Below are positions 33,660 through 43,162 of a stretch of 64,000 nucleotides of DNA, one piece after another. The position numbers were made by a program, and so were the translations under genes. Positions within the stretch are counted from its first letter, which is position 1; each line of letters opens with the position of its first letter. Under the pieces are notes generated by a model that was not told the DNA's origin, made no database searches, and worked only from the letters and a program-made list of their open reading frames with translations. Source of the stretch: an uncultured Pelagibacteraceae bacterium (lineage in GTDB: Bacteria > Pseudomonadota > Alphaproteobacteria > Pelagibacterales > Pelagibacteraceae); assembly GCA_902606075.1 (NCBI GenBank), contig CACLEU010000002.1, forward strand, positions 1 through 64,000. Direction: 5' to 3'.

Positions 33660-34602
33660 AGTTGCGATCTTAGATGACTATCAAAATGTTTCTAAAGAAT
33701 TTATAGATTCAAAAAAAATATCAAATAAATACGACATTAAAGTTTTTAATGAGCCTTTCTTAAATCAGGATGATATAATTAGTAATCTTAAAGAGTTTGA
33801 AGCTTTGATGATCATGAGAGAGCGTACTAAATTTCCAAAAGAAGTAATATCTAAACTAACAAACCTTAAATATATAATGACCAGTGGAATGAGGAATAAA
33901 GCAATAGATATAGAAGCAACTAGTCAAAAAAAAATAATTGTATGTGGCACCGATCTAAGTGCAAATTCTACTGCCGAATTAACAATAGCTTTAATGTTAT
34001 CTTTAGCCAGAAATTTCAAAAATGAAATAGAAAATATGTATCAAGGTTATTGGCAGACTACTGTTGGACTAGAGCTGAAGGGTAAAATTTTAGGTTTAAT
34101 TGGTTTAGGAAAAGTCGGTTCAAAAGTTGCTAGTATCGCTAAAGCTTTTGGCATGGAAATTGTTGCCTGGAGTGAAAATTTAGACTTAAACAAATGTAAA
34201 GAATTAAGTGTTTTGCCTGTTACCAAAGATCACTTAATTGAAAATTCAGATTATCTTTCTATTCATGTTCAAGGGGGAGAAAGATACAAAAATTGCATAA
34301 CTATTGAAGAATTAAATAAAATGAAAAAAAGTGCTTTTTTAATAAACACCTCAAGAAGTTTAATTGTAAATGAAAATGATTTAATTTTGGCACTTTCTAA
34401 AAATATTATAGCAGGAGCTGGTATTGATGTTTATGACCTGGAGCCTTTACCTGAAAATCACAAATTAAGATTCATTCCAAATGCTTTAATTTTACCACAT
34501 CTTGGTTATGTTACAGCAGAGAATTATTTAAATTTTTATACACAAATGTTTGAAAATCTTGAGGCATGTTTAGATGGAAAACCAAAAAGAGTAATTAGCT
34601 AA
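33652..34602 (+). CDS. D-isomer-specific 2-hydroxyacid dehydrogenase
   Basis: LGLIGLGKVGSKVASIAKAFGMEIVAW; INTSRSLIV; GAGIDVYDLEPLP. Confidence 0.92.
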   Translation: MLKVAILDDYQNVSKEFIDSKKISNKYDIKVFNEPFLNQDDIISNLKEFEALMIMRERTKFPKEVISKLTNLKYIMTSGMRNKAIDIEATSQKKIIVCGTDLSANSTAELTIALMLSLARNFKNEIENMYQGYWQTTVGLELKGKILGLIGLGKVGSKVASIAKAFGMEIVAWSENLDLNKCKELSVLPVTKDHLIENSDYLSIHVQGGERYKNCITIEELNKMKKSAFLINTSRSLIVNENDLILALSKNIIAGAGIDVYDLEPLPENHKLRFIPNALILPHLGYVTAENYLNFYTQMFENLEACLDGKPKRVIS

Positions 34603-35496
34603 ATGAATTTACCAATTGTCAATCATGAAGATTATGTAGCAAAGATTAATGATGACAACAAATTTCCAATAAAAAAATTTGGTGAACTTGCTAAATACAT
34701 ATTAAGTGAAAATATTGTTGATAAATTTTATAAACCTAATTGTTGCTCTATAGATACTTTGAGTAGAGCACATTCTTTAGATTACATTAATAGTATCAAA
34801 AAAAAAACATTAGATATTAAATTACAAAAAAAAATTGGTTTTCCGATTAACGATAGCGTTATTAATAGATCTTTTAGAGCAACTGGCGGAACTGTATTGG
34901 CAAGTAAGCTAGCAGTTGATCATCGAATTGCATGCAATACTGCAGGCGGCAGTCATCATGCGAGTTATAATGAAGGTGCTGGATATTGTGTGTTTAATGA
35001 TGTGGCTGTAGCTGCTAGATATTTACAATCAAAAGGCTATGCTAAAAATATATTAGTCGTAGATCTTGACGTTCACCAAGGAAATGGAACATCAGAAATT
35101 TTCAAAAAAGATAGATCTGTTTTTACATTTAGCATGCATTGCAAGTCTAATTATCCTGCAAAAAAAACAAACGGTGATTTAGATGTTGGCTTAGATGATA
35201 ACGCTGAAGATGAAGAATATCTTAATAAACTTAAGGAAAATATTTTACTATTAAACAAAGAAAATTATGACTTTGTATTTTATGTAGCAGGGGTTGATAT
35301 ACATTTAAACGATAGATTAGGTAAATTAAAAGTTTCTGAAGACGGAATTAAAAAAAGAGATGAAATGATAATAAATAATTTTTTTGAAAAAAATATTCCT
35401 ATTTGTGGAGTTTTAGGTGGCGGTTACAATAAAGATTTTGAAACATTGGTAAGACTTCATGCTATATTACACAAAACTTGCGCATCTATAATATGA
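34603..35496 (+). CDS. Histone deacetylase/AcuC-family deacetylase
   Basis: AGGSHHASYNEGAGYCVFNDVAVAARYL; VVDLDVHQGNGTSEIF. Confidence 0.92.
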   Translation: MNLPIVNHEDYVAKINDDNKFPIKKFGELAKYILSENIVDKFYKPNCCSIDTLSRAHSLDYINSIKKKTLDIKLQKKIGFPINDSVINRSFRATGGTVLASKLAVDHRIACNTAGGSHHASYNEGAGYCVFNDVAVAARYLQSKGYAKNILVVDLDVHQGNGTSEIFKKDRSVFTFSMHCKSNYPAKKTNGDLDVGLDDNAEDEEYLNKLKENILLLNKENYDFVFYVAGVDIHLNDRLGKLKVSEDGIKKRDEMIINNFFEKNIPICGVLGGGYNKDFETLVRLHAILHKTCASII

Positions 35497-35861
35497 AAAA
35501 AAATCCTAATTTAACATCAGAGCAAAAATTAATTTTATTTGAGGAAGGAACTGAAAGACCAGGATCTAGTGAATTAAATTTTGAAAAAAGAGAAGGAAGT
35601 TATCATTGTGCTAATTGTGATAAAAAACTCTTTGATTCGAAAAAGAAATATGAAAGTGGTTCTGGATGGCCATCTTTTTTTGAATCTCTACCAGATGCAT
35701 TTGATACCAAAACAGATCATCATATCGGTTATGCAAGAACCGAATATCATTGTAAAAGTTGTGGCGGTCATCATGGTCACATATTTGAGGATGGGCCTAA
35801 GCCTACTGGCAAAAGATATTGCAGTAATGGTCTTTGCTTAGTATTTAAAGCAAAAAATTAA
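35493..35861 (+). CDS. msrB: Peptide-methionine (R)-S-oxide reductase (start revised to ATG at 35493)
   Basis: GTERPGSSELNFEKREGSYHCANCDKKLF; SGSGWPSFFES; RYCSNGLCL. Confidence 0.95.
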   Translation: MKKNPNLTSEQKLILFEEGTERPGSSELNFEKREGSYHCANCDKKLFDSKKKYESGSGWPSFFESLPDAFDTKTDHHIGYARTEYHCKSCGGHHGHIFEDGPKPTGKRYCSNGLCLVFKAKN

Positions 35862-35896
35862 TTGTAAAATACTTAAAAATTAATTATTAAATACCA

Positions 35897-36781
35897 GTGA
35901 AAAAAATTCTAACAATATTTATATCTTTGTTTTTTGCTGCCGAGGTATCCGCAGATACTTTAAATGACGTAATAAATAAAGTTTACGATAAAGGCTCAGA
36001 AAAAACAGAGACATATTTACAAAATGTATTAGATGGACCTGGAGAGACCGAAGTATCTATATCAACAAAGAATGAAAACAAGCCAACCGGCACAATAATG
36101 ATTGTTCGACCATATTCAATAAACGAAAAAGATTTAACATTTTACCAAGCTCAGTTTAATAGTCATCACGTTTTAGGTGATACAAGACAATCACTTAATT
36201 ATGGAGTGGGCAAGAGATTTTTATCTGGTGATGAAAGTTATTTTTGGGGGATAAATAGTTTTATAGATTTAGATAAAGAATTTAATAGCAGGATAAGTTT
36301 AGGTACGGAATTGAAAGCTTCAAATTTTAATGTTTCTGGAAACTATTATTTAGATGCAATGGGTGGCTCACAAAATGTCGGATCTGATACAGAGAGAGTT
36401 TTAGATGGATACGATATTGAAATTGAAGGTCAACTTCCATACGCGCCTTGGGCTAATGTTTCTTATAACTCTTATACATGGGAAGCTATAAAAGCTTCTA
36501 GTGACTCTGAGGGAGATATTTATTCAACAACAATTAATCTTTCAAATGACTTAACACTTAAAGCTGGCTATGACGATAATAACATAAGCGATAGTATGGA
36601 TTTTATAAAGCTAACTTACAAATTTGGTGGAAAAGATAGGCCGACAATATCTGATGGTTTTTCAACCACTGCATTTGAGAATTCTGATGTAAGAGAAGAA
36701 ATGTTAACTAAAGTCAAGCGAAGTAATATTATTACTTTAGAAGTTGAGAGCACTGGTGTTGTGATAACAAACGGTAACTAA
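35897..36781 (+). CDS. Inverse autotransporter beta-barrel (intimin/invasin type) lacking a C-terminal passenger
   Basis: Signal peptide; RQSLNYGVGKRFLSGDESYFWGINSFIDLDKEFNSRISLGTELKASNFNVSGNYYLDAMGG...YDIEIEGQLPYAPWANVSYNSY...VKRSNIITLEVES matches the intimin beta-domain pattern; GTG start. Confidence 0.78.
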   Translation: MKKILTIFISLFFAAEVSADTLNDVINKVYDKGSEKTETYLQNVLDGPGETEVSISTKNENKPTGTIMIVRPYSINEKDLTFYQAQFNSHHVLGDTRQSLNYGVGKRFLSGDESYFWGINSFIDLDKEFNSRISLGTELKASNFNVSGNYYLDAMGGSQNVGSDTERVLDGYDIEIEGQLPYAPWANVSYNSYTWEAIKASSDSEGDIYSTTINLSNDLTLKAGYDDNNISDSMDFIKLTYKFGGKDRPTISDGFSTTAFENSDVREEMLTKVKRSNIITLEVESTGVVITNGN

Positions 36782-36785
36782 AATT

Positions 36786-37475
36786 ATGAAAAAATTATTT
36801 TTTATTTTATTGTTTACATTCTTCATAATTGAAAGAGGTTATACAGCTTCAGATGAAGGACAACCTACTCAATATCAAGTGACTATGAAAAAAGTTGAGT
36901 TATGTACAGATTTAGCATGCACATCTCCATTCGTTCTTGGAGAAAAAGATATGGATGCTGATATTGCATCAGTAACTGCAGGAGCTGATGTAGGTTCTTA
37001 TGCTCCTACTACAGGAATACCTCCTGGAATAGTTTATACACACTTAAGAGTTACTATTAGTCGAACATTTACTATCACAGCAAGTATTTCTGTTGATGGA
37101 GGTTTATGTAGAACAGATGGTGGTGATAATGCCACTGCAACTCAAATGACAGTTGGTGCTAGCAGTGGTACTGCTGTTGCTGAAACAATGTTCTTAGTTA
37201 ATGCTGGAAGCTACGGTGCTTCTGATGGAACTAGAGATGGCGCTGTTGGAAGTTCGAACATTGATGTTGATTATTCATCACCTGAATCAGCAAAATCTAT
37301 GACAGTTTCAGGAGATAATGCAGTAATGGTTTATGAACTCACTGCTCCGTATCAAAAAACTTTAAGAGCACCAGTAATTAAAGTAAAATTTAATACTGCA
37401 ACAGCTATAGGAGTTGAAGATACAGCTTGTTCTATGTATATTAATGAACCATCAGTAACTATTTCACTTCAATAA
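36786..37475 (+). CDS. Small secreted Cys-containing Ser/Thr/Ala-rich protein
   Basis: Signal peptide (LFFILLFTFFIIERGYTA), beta-rich low-complexity body, Cys in ELCTDLACTS, GLCRTD, TACSMY; 4 nt after the inverse autotransporter. Confidence 0.65.
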   Translation: MKKLFFILLFTFFIIERGYTASDEGQPTQYQVTMKKVELCTDLACTSPFVLGEKDMDADIASVTAGADVGSYAPTTGIPPGIVYTHLRVTISRTFTITASISVDGGLCRTDGGDNATATQMTVGASSGTAVAETMFLVNAGSYGASDGTRDGAVGSSNIDVDYSSPESAKSMTVSGDNAVMVYELTAPYQKTLRAPVIKVKFNTATAIGVEDTACSMYINEPSVTISLQ

Positions 37476-37490
37476 TCAATTTTTTAATAA

Positions 37491-37832
37491 ATGATTTTGA
37501 AGTTTACTAGTTTTTTAATTGGAATAATCTGGTCTTATTCAATAATAAAAACTCAATCTGTATTTAGTAAAAAAGCTGGGCTTATATTTAAAATATTTAT
37601 AACAAAAGTATCTTGGTTTACCTTAATTGCAGCAATTTATTTTGGTTATAAAAATTTCCAAATAAAATTTGTTCTTATTGGATTAATAATTGGACTAATA
37701 ATAGTTAATTTAGGATTTTATTTTTTAAAAAAAAAAATAAATCAAAAGTTTAATGAAAATCAAATTGCAAAATTTAAAAGCTATTTTGAATACGCACTTA
37801 TATTTTTGATAGTTTACTTTATTTTATTTTAA
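37491..37832 (+). CDS. Small polytopic membrane protein, unknown function
   Basis: 113 aa, about four hydrophobic segments. Confidence 0.6.
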   Translation: MILKFTSFLIGIIWSYSIIKTQSVFSKKAGLIFKIFITKVSWFTLIAAIYFGYKNFQIKFVLIGLIIGLIIVNLGFYFLKKKINQKFNENQIAKFKSYFEYALIFLIVYFILF

Positions 37833-38078
37833 AAGATCCTGAAGTTTGTCATCTTTTTCTAAGGCTCTAATTTCTTCATAACCACCAATGTGTTGATCAT
37901 CAAAAAATATTTGTGGAATAGTTCTTTTACCGTTTGATTTTTTAAGCATTTCATCTAACGCTCCATCAACCTCTGCAATATTAATTTCGGTAAACAATGC
38001 GTTATTTCTTTTTAGTAATCTTTTTGCAGCATCGCAATAATTACAAACAGGTCCTGTATAAACAGTAATTTTTTTCAT
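37824..38078 (-). CDS. grxC: Glutaredoxin 3
   Basis: YTGPVCNYCDAAKRLL; RTIPQIFFDDQHIGGYEE. Confidence 0.93.
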   Translation of the reverse strand: MKKITVYTGPVCNYCDAAKRLLKRNNALFTEINIAEVDGALDEMLKKSNGKRTIPQIFFDDQHIGGYEEIRALEKDDKLQDLLK

Positions 38079-38081
38079 AAT

Positions 38082-38375
38082 TTATATATAGTCATTTTTT
38101 TTAATTTTTCTTCTTATTTCTTTTCTCGTTTCCTCAAACTTTTTTCTATGTTTAATACTTTGTCTTTTTGCCCTTTTTCTCCAAAGTCTGAAAGAAGACG
38201 GTTTAAGAGATTTTCTCATCAATTTTATAACATCTCCCTCAGACATACCTGTTTTTGATTTAATGTCTTCAAAAGTTATACGATCTGCCCAAGCAGCCCA
38301 AACCACCCAATCCTGACTGCCCACTTTGGGCTCTGGATTTTTTACTTTTGTCATAGGTCTGCGACTTTTTTTCAT
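38082..38375 (-). CDS. TIGR03643/DUF2805-like small basic protein
   Basis: DRITFEDIKSKTGMSEGDVIKLMRKSLKPSSFRLWRKRAKRQSIKHRKKF. Confidence 0.75.
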   Translation of the reverse strand: MKKSRRPMTKVKNPEPKVGSQDWVVWAAWADRITFEDIKSKTGMSEGDVIKLMRKSLKPSSFRLWRKRAKRQSIKHRKKFEETRKEIRRKIKKNDYI

Positions 38376-38437
38376 AAATTATTAATAAATATTAAAAAAA
38401 ACATTAATGCAATTTTTAAAGGGCATGTTATATTAAT

Positions 38438-38487
38438 CTAGATAGTCCTATCTAGCCATCTTTAGCTCCCGGTTGATTAGGACTATC
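38438..38487 (+). promoter_or_regulatory. Candidate RNA switch/leader upstream of LysE/RhtB gene
   Basis: CTAGATAGTCCTATCTAG (38438-38455) forms a local hairpin; GATAGTCCTA (38441-38450) also pairs perfectly with TAGGACTATC (38478-38487). TATATT at ~38430 could be a -10. Confidence 0.45.
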
Positions 38488-38493
38488 CCAAAA

Positions 38494-39108
38494 ATGTTTC
38501 CCACTGATTATTTCCTTTTTTTACAAATTATACTTTTTTTGTTCATAACTCCGGGAACGCCAAGAATTGTAATTATCTCTTACTCCATGAATTATGGTGT
38601 GAAAAAATGTGTTTGGGCAGCTTTAGGTGACATCACAGCAAATTTAGTTCAGGCAACTCTAGTAATTTTTTTCATAGGATCTTTTATCTCTAACAACGGT
38701 GATACTTTAAATATACTTAAGTGGTTTGGTATTGCTTATTTATTTTATCTTTCTTATGATATCTATAACTCAAGCCCAAAAAATTTTAAAAAAAGTTCTA
38801 TTAAATCAAAAACTTTGCTATCTTTTTTTAAAGATGGCTTTATTGTTGCGGGTACCAGTCCAAAAGCATGGATATTTTTTCCATTAATTTTTCCACAGTT
38901 TATAAATTTCAATGAAAATTATATTACACAATTTATAATTTTAATTATTACCTACATGGTATTAGACTTTCTCTCATTAATTGGTTATGCAGTTCTTGCA
39001 AACAAACTTTTAAAATGGATTAAGGCAAACCCAAGAACAATAAACACAATTTCAGCGTGTGCACTTATCATAATTGGGGTTTTTATTGGATTTACACAAA
39101 ATTATTAA
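38494..39108 (+). CDS. LysE/RhtB-family amino acid exporter (start revised from 38473 to ATG at 38494)
   Basis: FITPGTPRIVIISYSMNYGVKKCVWAALGD; GTSPKAWIFFPLIFPQF; six hydrophobic segments. Confidence 0.85.
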   Translation: MFPTDYFLFLQIILFLFITPGTPRIVIISYSMNYGVKKCVWAALGDITANLVQATLVIFFIGSFISNNGDTLNILKWFGIAYLFYLSYDIYNSSPKNFKKSSIKSKTLLSFFKDGFIVAGTSPKAWIFFPLIFPQFINFNENYITQFIILIITYMVLDFLSLIGYAVLANKLLKWIKANPRTINTISACALIIIGVFIGFTQNY

Positions 39109-39192
39109 TTCGATCGCGTCATATGTTGGCTTGCAAAATAATTTAATTATTAGTTTAATTAACTAATTATTAATTAATAGAGGGAATAAATA

Positions 39193-40431
39193 ATGAAAAT
39201 AAAAAAAATAATCATTACGTTTGTTTCTGCAATAGCTATTTTATTATCAACTTCAGTTGTATCATTTGCAAAAGTAGTTGGTGACAAAATAGTTTTAGGA
39301 GCAGCAATTTCTCTAACTGGAAAATACTCATCAAACGGTGTTCATACTCAGAATGGATACAATTTAGCTGTTGAAAGAATTAACAGCATGGGTGGAGTAA
39401 AAGTTGGGGGAAAATCTTATAAATTTGACATTATCTACTACGATGATGAGTCGAATCCAAAAAGAGCAGCACAACTTGCAGAAAGATTAATTTCACAAGA
39501 TGGTGTTGAATTCATGCTTGGGCCTTACAGTTCAGGTTTGACAAAAGCTATCGCACCAGTAACGGAAAAATATGGTGTTCCAATGGTTGAAGCGAATGGT
39601 GCTTCTAGATCTTTGTTTACCAAAGGTTACAAATATCTATTTGCAGTACTAGCTCCAGCTAATTTATATCTTGATGTAGCTATTGATTTAGCTGTGGAAA
39701 AGAATAATGGAAAACCAGTAAGAATAGCACAAGCATTTGAACAAGATGCTTTCTCACAAGATGTTAGATTGGGAATTTTAGAGGCAGCAAAAAGAACTAA
39801 CTCTGAAATTATAATCGACGATAAGCTTCCAAAAGAGTTGAATGATATGGCTGCAACATTAGTTAAAGTCAAACAAATGAAGCCAGATGTTCTAGTTGTA
39901 TCAGGACATACGAAGGGAGCCTTAACAGCAGTTAGACAAATTGCTGAGATGAAAGTAGATGTTCCGATGTTAGCAATGACACATTGTGATGCCGCTAAGC
40001 TTTCTAAGCAACACGGTAAAAATTCACAGTATGCTTTATGTGCTTCTCAATGGCATAAATCATTAACTTACAAAGATAAATTCTTTGGAACTGGAATGAA
40101 ATACGCAAAAGACTTCGAAAAGCAGTTTAAGTATGACCCACCGTATCAATCGGCTGAGTCTTCTGCGGCATTGTTAGTTTTTAAAGATGCCTTTGAGAGA
40201 GCTAATTCTTTTGATCAAAAGAAAGTAAGAGATGCTCTTGCAGCAACAAATATGCAAACATTCTATGGAAATATAAAGTTCGCACCAGGTGGACAAAATG
40301 TTGACAAACCAATGGTTCTTTTCCAAGTAATGTGTGACGACTCAGGAAAATGTGAAAATAAAGTTGTAGCACCAACAAAATGGGCTTCAGCAAAATTAAT
40401 TCACCCAATTCCTAGCTGGTCAAAAAGATAA
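39193..40431 (+). CDS. Branched-chain amino acid ABC transporter substrate-binding protein
   Basis: Signal peptide; LGAAISLTGKYSSNGVHTQNGYNLAVERIN; followed by two permeases and two ATPases. Confidence 0.92.
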   Translation: MKIKKIIITFVSAIAILLSTSVVSFAKVVGDKIVLGAAISLTGKYSSNGVHTQNGYNLAVERINSMGGVKVGGKSYKFDIIYYDDESNPKRAAQLAERLISQDGVEFMLGPYSSGLTKAIAPVTEKYGVPMVEANGASRSLFTKGYKYLFAVLAPANLYLDVAIDLAVEKNNGKPVRIAQAFEQDAFSQDVRLGILEAAKRTNSEIIIDDKLPKELNDMAATLVKVKQMKPDVLVVSGHTKGALTAVRQIAEMKVDVPMLAMTHCDAAKLSKQHGKNSQYALCASQWHKSLTYKDKFFGTGMKYAKDFEKQFKYDPPYQSAESSAALLVFKDAFERANSFDQKKVRDALAATNMQTFYGNIKFAPGGQNVDKPMVLFQVMCDDSGKCENKVVAPTKWASAKLIHPIPSWSKR

Positions 40432-40443
40432 CAAACAAATAAT

Positions 40444-40475
40444 AATACCCCCTAAACTCTAGGGGGTATTTTTTT
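40444..40475 (+). terminator. Rho-independent terminator-like hairpin between SBP and permease genes
   Basis: AATACCCCCTA-AACTC-TAGGGGGTATT then T run. Confidence 0.85.
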
Positions 40476-40485
40476 AAGGCAAATT

Positions 40486-41379
40486 ATGGATTTCATGGTT
40501 TTCCAATATCCGATGATAACTATTCAGGCTTGCTTGGATGGTATTCTTTTGGGAGTTTTGTTTGCTTTAATTGCTTATGGGATGGCTCTTCAATGGGGAG
40601 TCATGAATATCATCAATATTGCTCAAGGTGATCTGGTAATTCTTGGAGGGTATATAGCATACTTTATGTATCTATATGGTATCCATCCCGCATGGGGAGT
40701 GATTGTTTCACCAATCATAATGTATTTTGTTGGAGTTGGAATTTATAAATTAGTAATTAATAAAGTTGTAGACAGAGACTTATTTATCTCAATCTTAGCT
40801 ACTTTTGGAATAAGTATTCTTTTCATGCAATTAATGAATTTTGCATTTGGGGCAGACGTAGTCCTAGCCAATTCAGGTTATGGAACAACCTTTTTGTTTG
40901 ATAGCAACGTAGTTTTGCCAAATTCAAAAATATTCTCAGCCGTAGTTAGTATTGTTTTTGCAATTTGCTTAGTAATTTATATGAAAAAGTCAAAGCTAGG
41001 CCGCGCGATAAGGGCTACAGCTCAAAATTCTAGAGCAGCTAAAATCTTGGGCGTCGATACAGAAAAAGTTTATGCAGCAACATTTGGTATTAATGCTGCT
41101 TTATGTGGTGTTGCTGGAGCTTTAATTTCAATAACTTTTACCATTCATCCATATATGGGTCTGCCATATACAATTAGATCTTTTATGATTGTAATTGTTG
41201 CAGGTCTTGGAAATTTACCCGGAGTAGCAATGTCTGGAATGGGCTTGGGAGTTTTTGAGGAATTTGCAGATTATCTTTTAGGAACTGAATTCAGGATCGG
41301 TTCAGTCTTCTTATTATTGGTATTAATACTAGTTTATAGAAGGTTTAAATTATCAAGAAAAAGAGAATACTTAAAATGA
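40486..41379 (+). CDS. livH: Branched-chain amino acid ABC transporter permease (LivH type)
   Basis: ALIAYGMALQWGVMNIINIAQGDLVILGGY; ATAQNSRAAKILGVD. Confidence 0.93.
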   Translation: MDFMVFQYPMITIQACLDGILLGVLFALIAYGMALQWGVMNIINIAQGDLVILGGYIAYFMYLYGIHPAWGVIVSPIIMYFVGVGIYKLVINKVVDRDLFISILATFGISILFMQLMNFAFGADVVLANSGYGTTFLFDSNVVLPNSKIFSAVVSIVFAICLVIYMKKSKLGRAIRATAQNSRAAKILGVDTEKVYAATFGINAALCGVAGALISITFTIHPYMGLPYTIRSFMIVIVAGLGNLPGVAMSGMGLGVFEEFADYLLGTEFRIGSVFLLLVLILVYRRFKLSRKREYLK

Positions 41380-42425
41380 ATAAGAACCTAATATTATATG
41401 TAACCCTACTAGTATTTGGATTGGCAGCCCCATTTGTATTTCCAGCATTTAAAGTTCAGCTCTCAATACTTTGTGTATTAATTGTTCTTGCTATGACTTG
41501 GAACATTCAAGGTGGCGAGATGGGTTATAACTCTTTTGGCAATATCCTATTTTACGGACTTGGAATGTATTTATGTGCATCAGTTCAAGTTGGTATGTTT
41601 TTCCCCTTAGCTGAATGGACAGAAAGCGGAGGAGAAAAAACATTTGTTCATACACCCAATCAATTCTTTCAAGGCATGGCAGCAGGTTTAGTTTTTGCTG
41701 CAGTCATCCCAACTATTATTGCCGGTTTAATTGGTTATTCAATTTTAGGTTTGAGAGGACATTATTTTGCAATTTGTACTTTAGGTCTAGGGGTTGCTGC
41801 TGGAGAAATCTCAGGTGGTATAGAAATAATTGGAGCAGGCCAAGGTTTTACAACACCTCCTTTCCCAGATGTAGGAGGTTTAGAGGCTAGGGGTGAGTTT
41901 TTTTATTTCTTAAGTTTCTTAGCACTTGTGCTTGCTTTCATTGCAATAAAATCAATTTACCCAACAAGATTTAAATTAATTTTAAATGCAATAAGAGACA
42001 ATGAGGACAAAGCAGAAGCTATGGGTATTGAAACAATGAAATACAAAATAATTGGATGGATGATTTCAGCTTTTTTCTGTGGTCTTGCTGGTGGAATAAT
42101 GGGTGGTCTTGTGGGTTATATAGACTCAACTGATGTTGCATTTGACGGAAGAGAAATGGGTGTCTTCATGGTACTGATGGCAATATTGGGCGGTAAAGGA
42201 ACTTTATGGGGCCCAGTAATTGGTGCAACTTTATTTCATATTTTTAAAGAGGGTTTCTGGACTTTCTTTTTGGGTTGGCAGTATGTTGCTTTAGGAGTTT
42301 TAATTGTAGTTATTGTAATTTATTTTCCTGAAGGTCTTATGGGCTGGTTAAGAGAAAAATTTCCTGAAAAATTTGGAGAGGTTATAGATGAAGCGGATAG
42401 AAAGGCACAAGTAGAACTTAAATGA
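41376..42425 (+). CDS. livM: Branched-chain amino acid ABC transporter permease (LivM type)
   Basis: ALRGHYFAICTLGLG-like segment; LNAIRDNEDKAEAMGIETMKYK. Confidence 0.93.
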   Translation: MNKNLILYVTLLVFGLAAPFVFPAFKVQLSILCVLIVLAMTWNIQGGEMGYNSFGNILFYGLGMYLCASVQVGMFFPLAEWTESGGEKTFVHTPNQFFQGMAAGLVFAAVIPTIIAGLIGYSILGLRGHYFAICTLGLGVAAGEISGGIEIIGAGQGFTTPPFPDVGGLEARGEFFYFLSFLALVLAFIAIKSIYPTRFKLILNAIRDNEDKAEAMGIETMKYKIIGWMISAFFCGLAGGIMGGLVGYIDSTDVAFDGREMGVFMVLMAILGGKGTLWGPVIGATLFHIFKEGFWTFFLGWQYVALGVLIVVIVIYFPEGLMGWLREKFPEKFGEVIDEADRKAQVELK

Positions 42426-43162
42426 CAATTTTAGAAGTAAATAATGTTAGCAAATCATTTGGTGGTGTAAAAGCAAATGTTGATATTTCTATGTCAGTTG
42501 AAAAGGGAAAAATTGTTGGATTAATAGGACCAAATGGTTCTGGCAAAACAACATTGTTTAATTCTATTGTTGGAACTTACCCAATAGATAAAGGATCAAT
42601 AAAATTTAATAACAAAGAAGTTTCAGAATTGCCAGTGCCGGTAATTGCAAAACTTGGATTATTACGTACTTTTCAGCAAACCAGAATTTATGGAAAATTA
42701 AATTGTGTAGAAAATATGCTAATAAGTCATAAGGGAAGCGATGAGAGTATATTTAGAATTTTTACAAAAATACCAAAGGATCTAACTGAAAAATCGGAAA
42801 GTCTTTTAAATTTTGTTGGCCTTTATCAAAAAAGAAAATTAAGAGCAGGTGATTTATCCTTTGGACAACAAAAACTTTTAGAACTTGCTATGGCTTTGAT
42901 GAATGAGCCAGAAATGCTTTTACTTGATGAGCCTACGGCTGGAATTAATCCAACTTTAATTAATGGTATTATAGATAGATTAATTAAAGTAAATCAAGAC
43001 TTTGGAATTACTTTGTTAGTAATAGAGCATAATATGAGAGTAATCATGCAACTTGCAGAAAATATTTTTTGTTTAGCTCATGGTAAATTATTAGCCAATG
43101 GGTCACCAAATGAAATTAAAAACGATAAAAGAGTAATCGACGCATATTTAGGAGCTCAATAA
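42422..43162 (+). CDS. livG: Branched-chain amino acid ABC transporter ATPase (LivG type)
   Basis: GPNGSGKTTLFN; LSFGQQKLLELA; LLLDEPTAGINP. Confidence 0.94.
   Translation: MTILEVNNVSKSFGGVKANVDISMSVEKGKIVGLIGPNGSGKTTLFNSIVGTYPIDKGSIKFNNKEVSELPVPVIAKLGLLRTFQQTRIYGKLNCVENMLISHKGSDESIFRIFTKIPKDLTEKSESLLNFVGLYQKRKLRAGDLSFGQQKLLELAMALMNEPEMLLLDEPTAGINPTLINGIIDRLIKVNQDFGITLLVIEHNMRVIMQLAENIFCLAHGKLLANGSPNEIKNDKRVIDAYLGAQ

Noticed and set aside
35581-35841. 86-aa ORF inside msrB
   Set aside because: Out-of-frame within the highly conserved MsrB reading frame.
41615-41890. 91-aa plus-strand ORF inside livM
   Set aside because: Out-of-frame reading of a well-supported permease; composition (RFYFRSRGCCWRN) is not protein-like.
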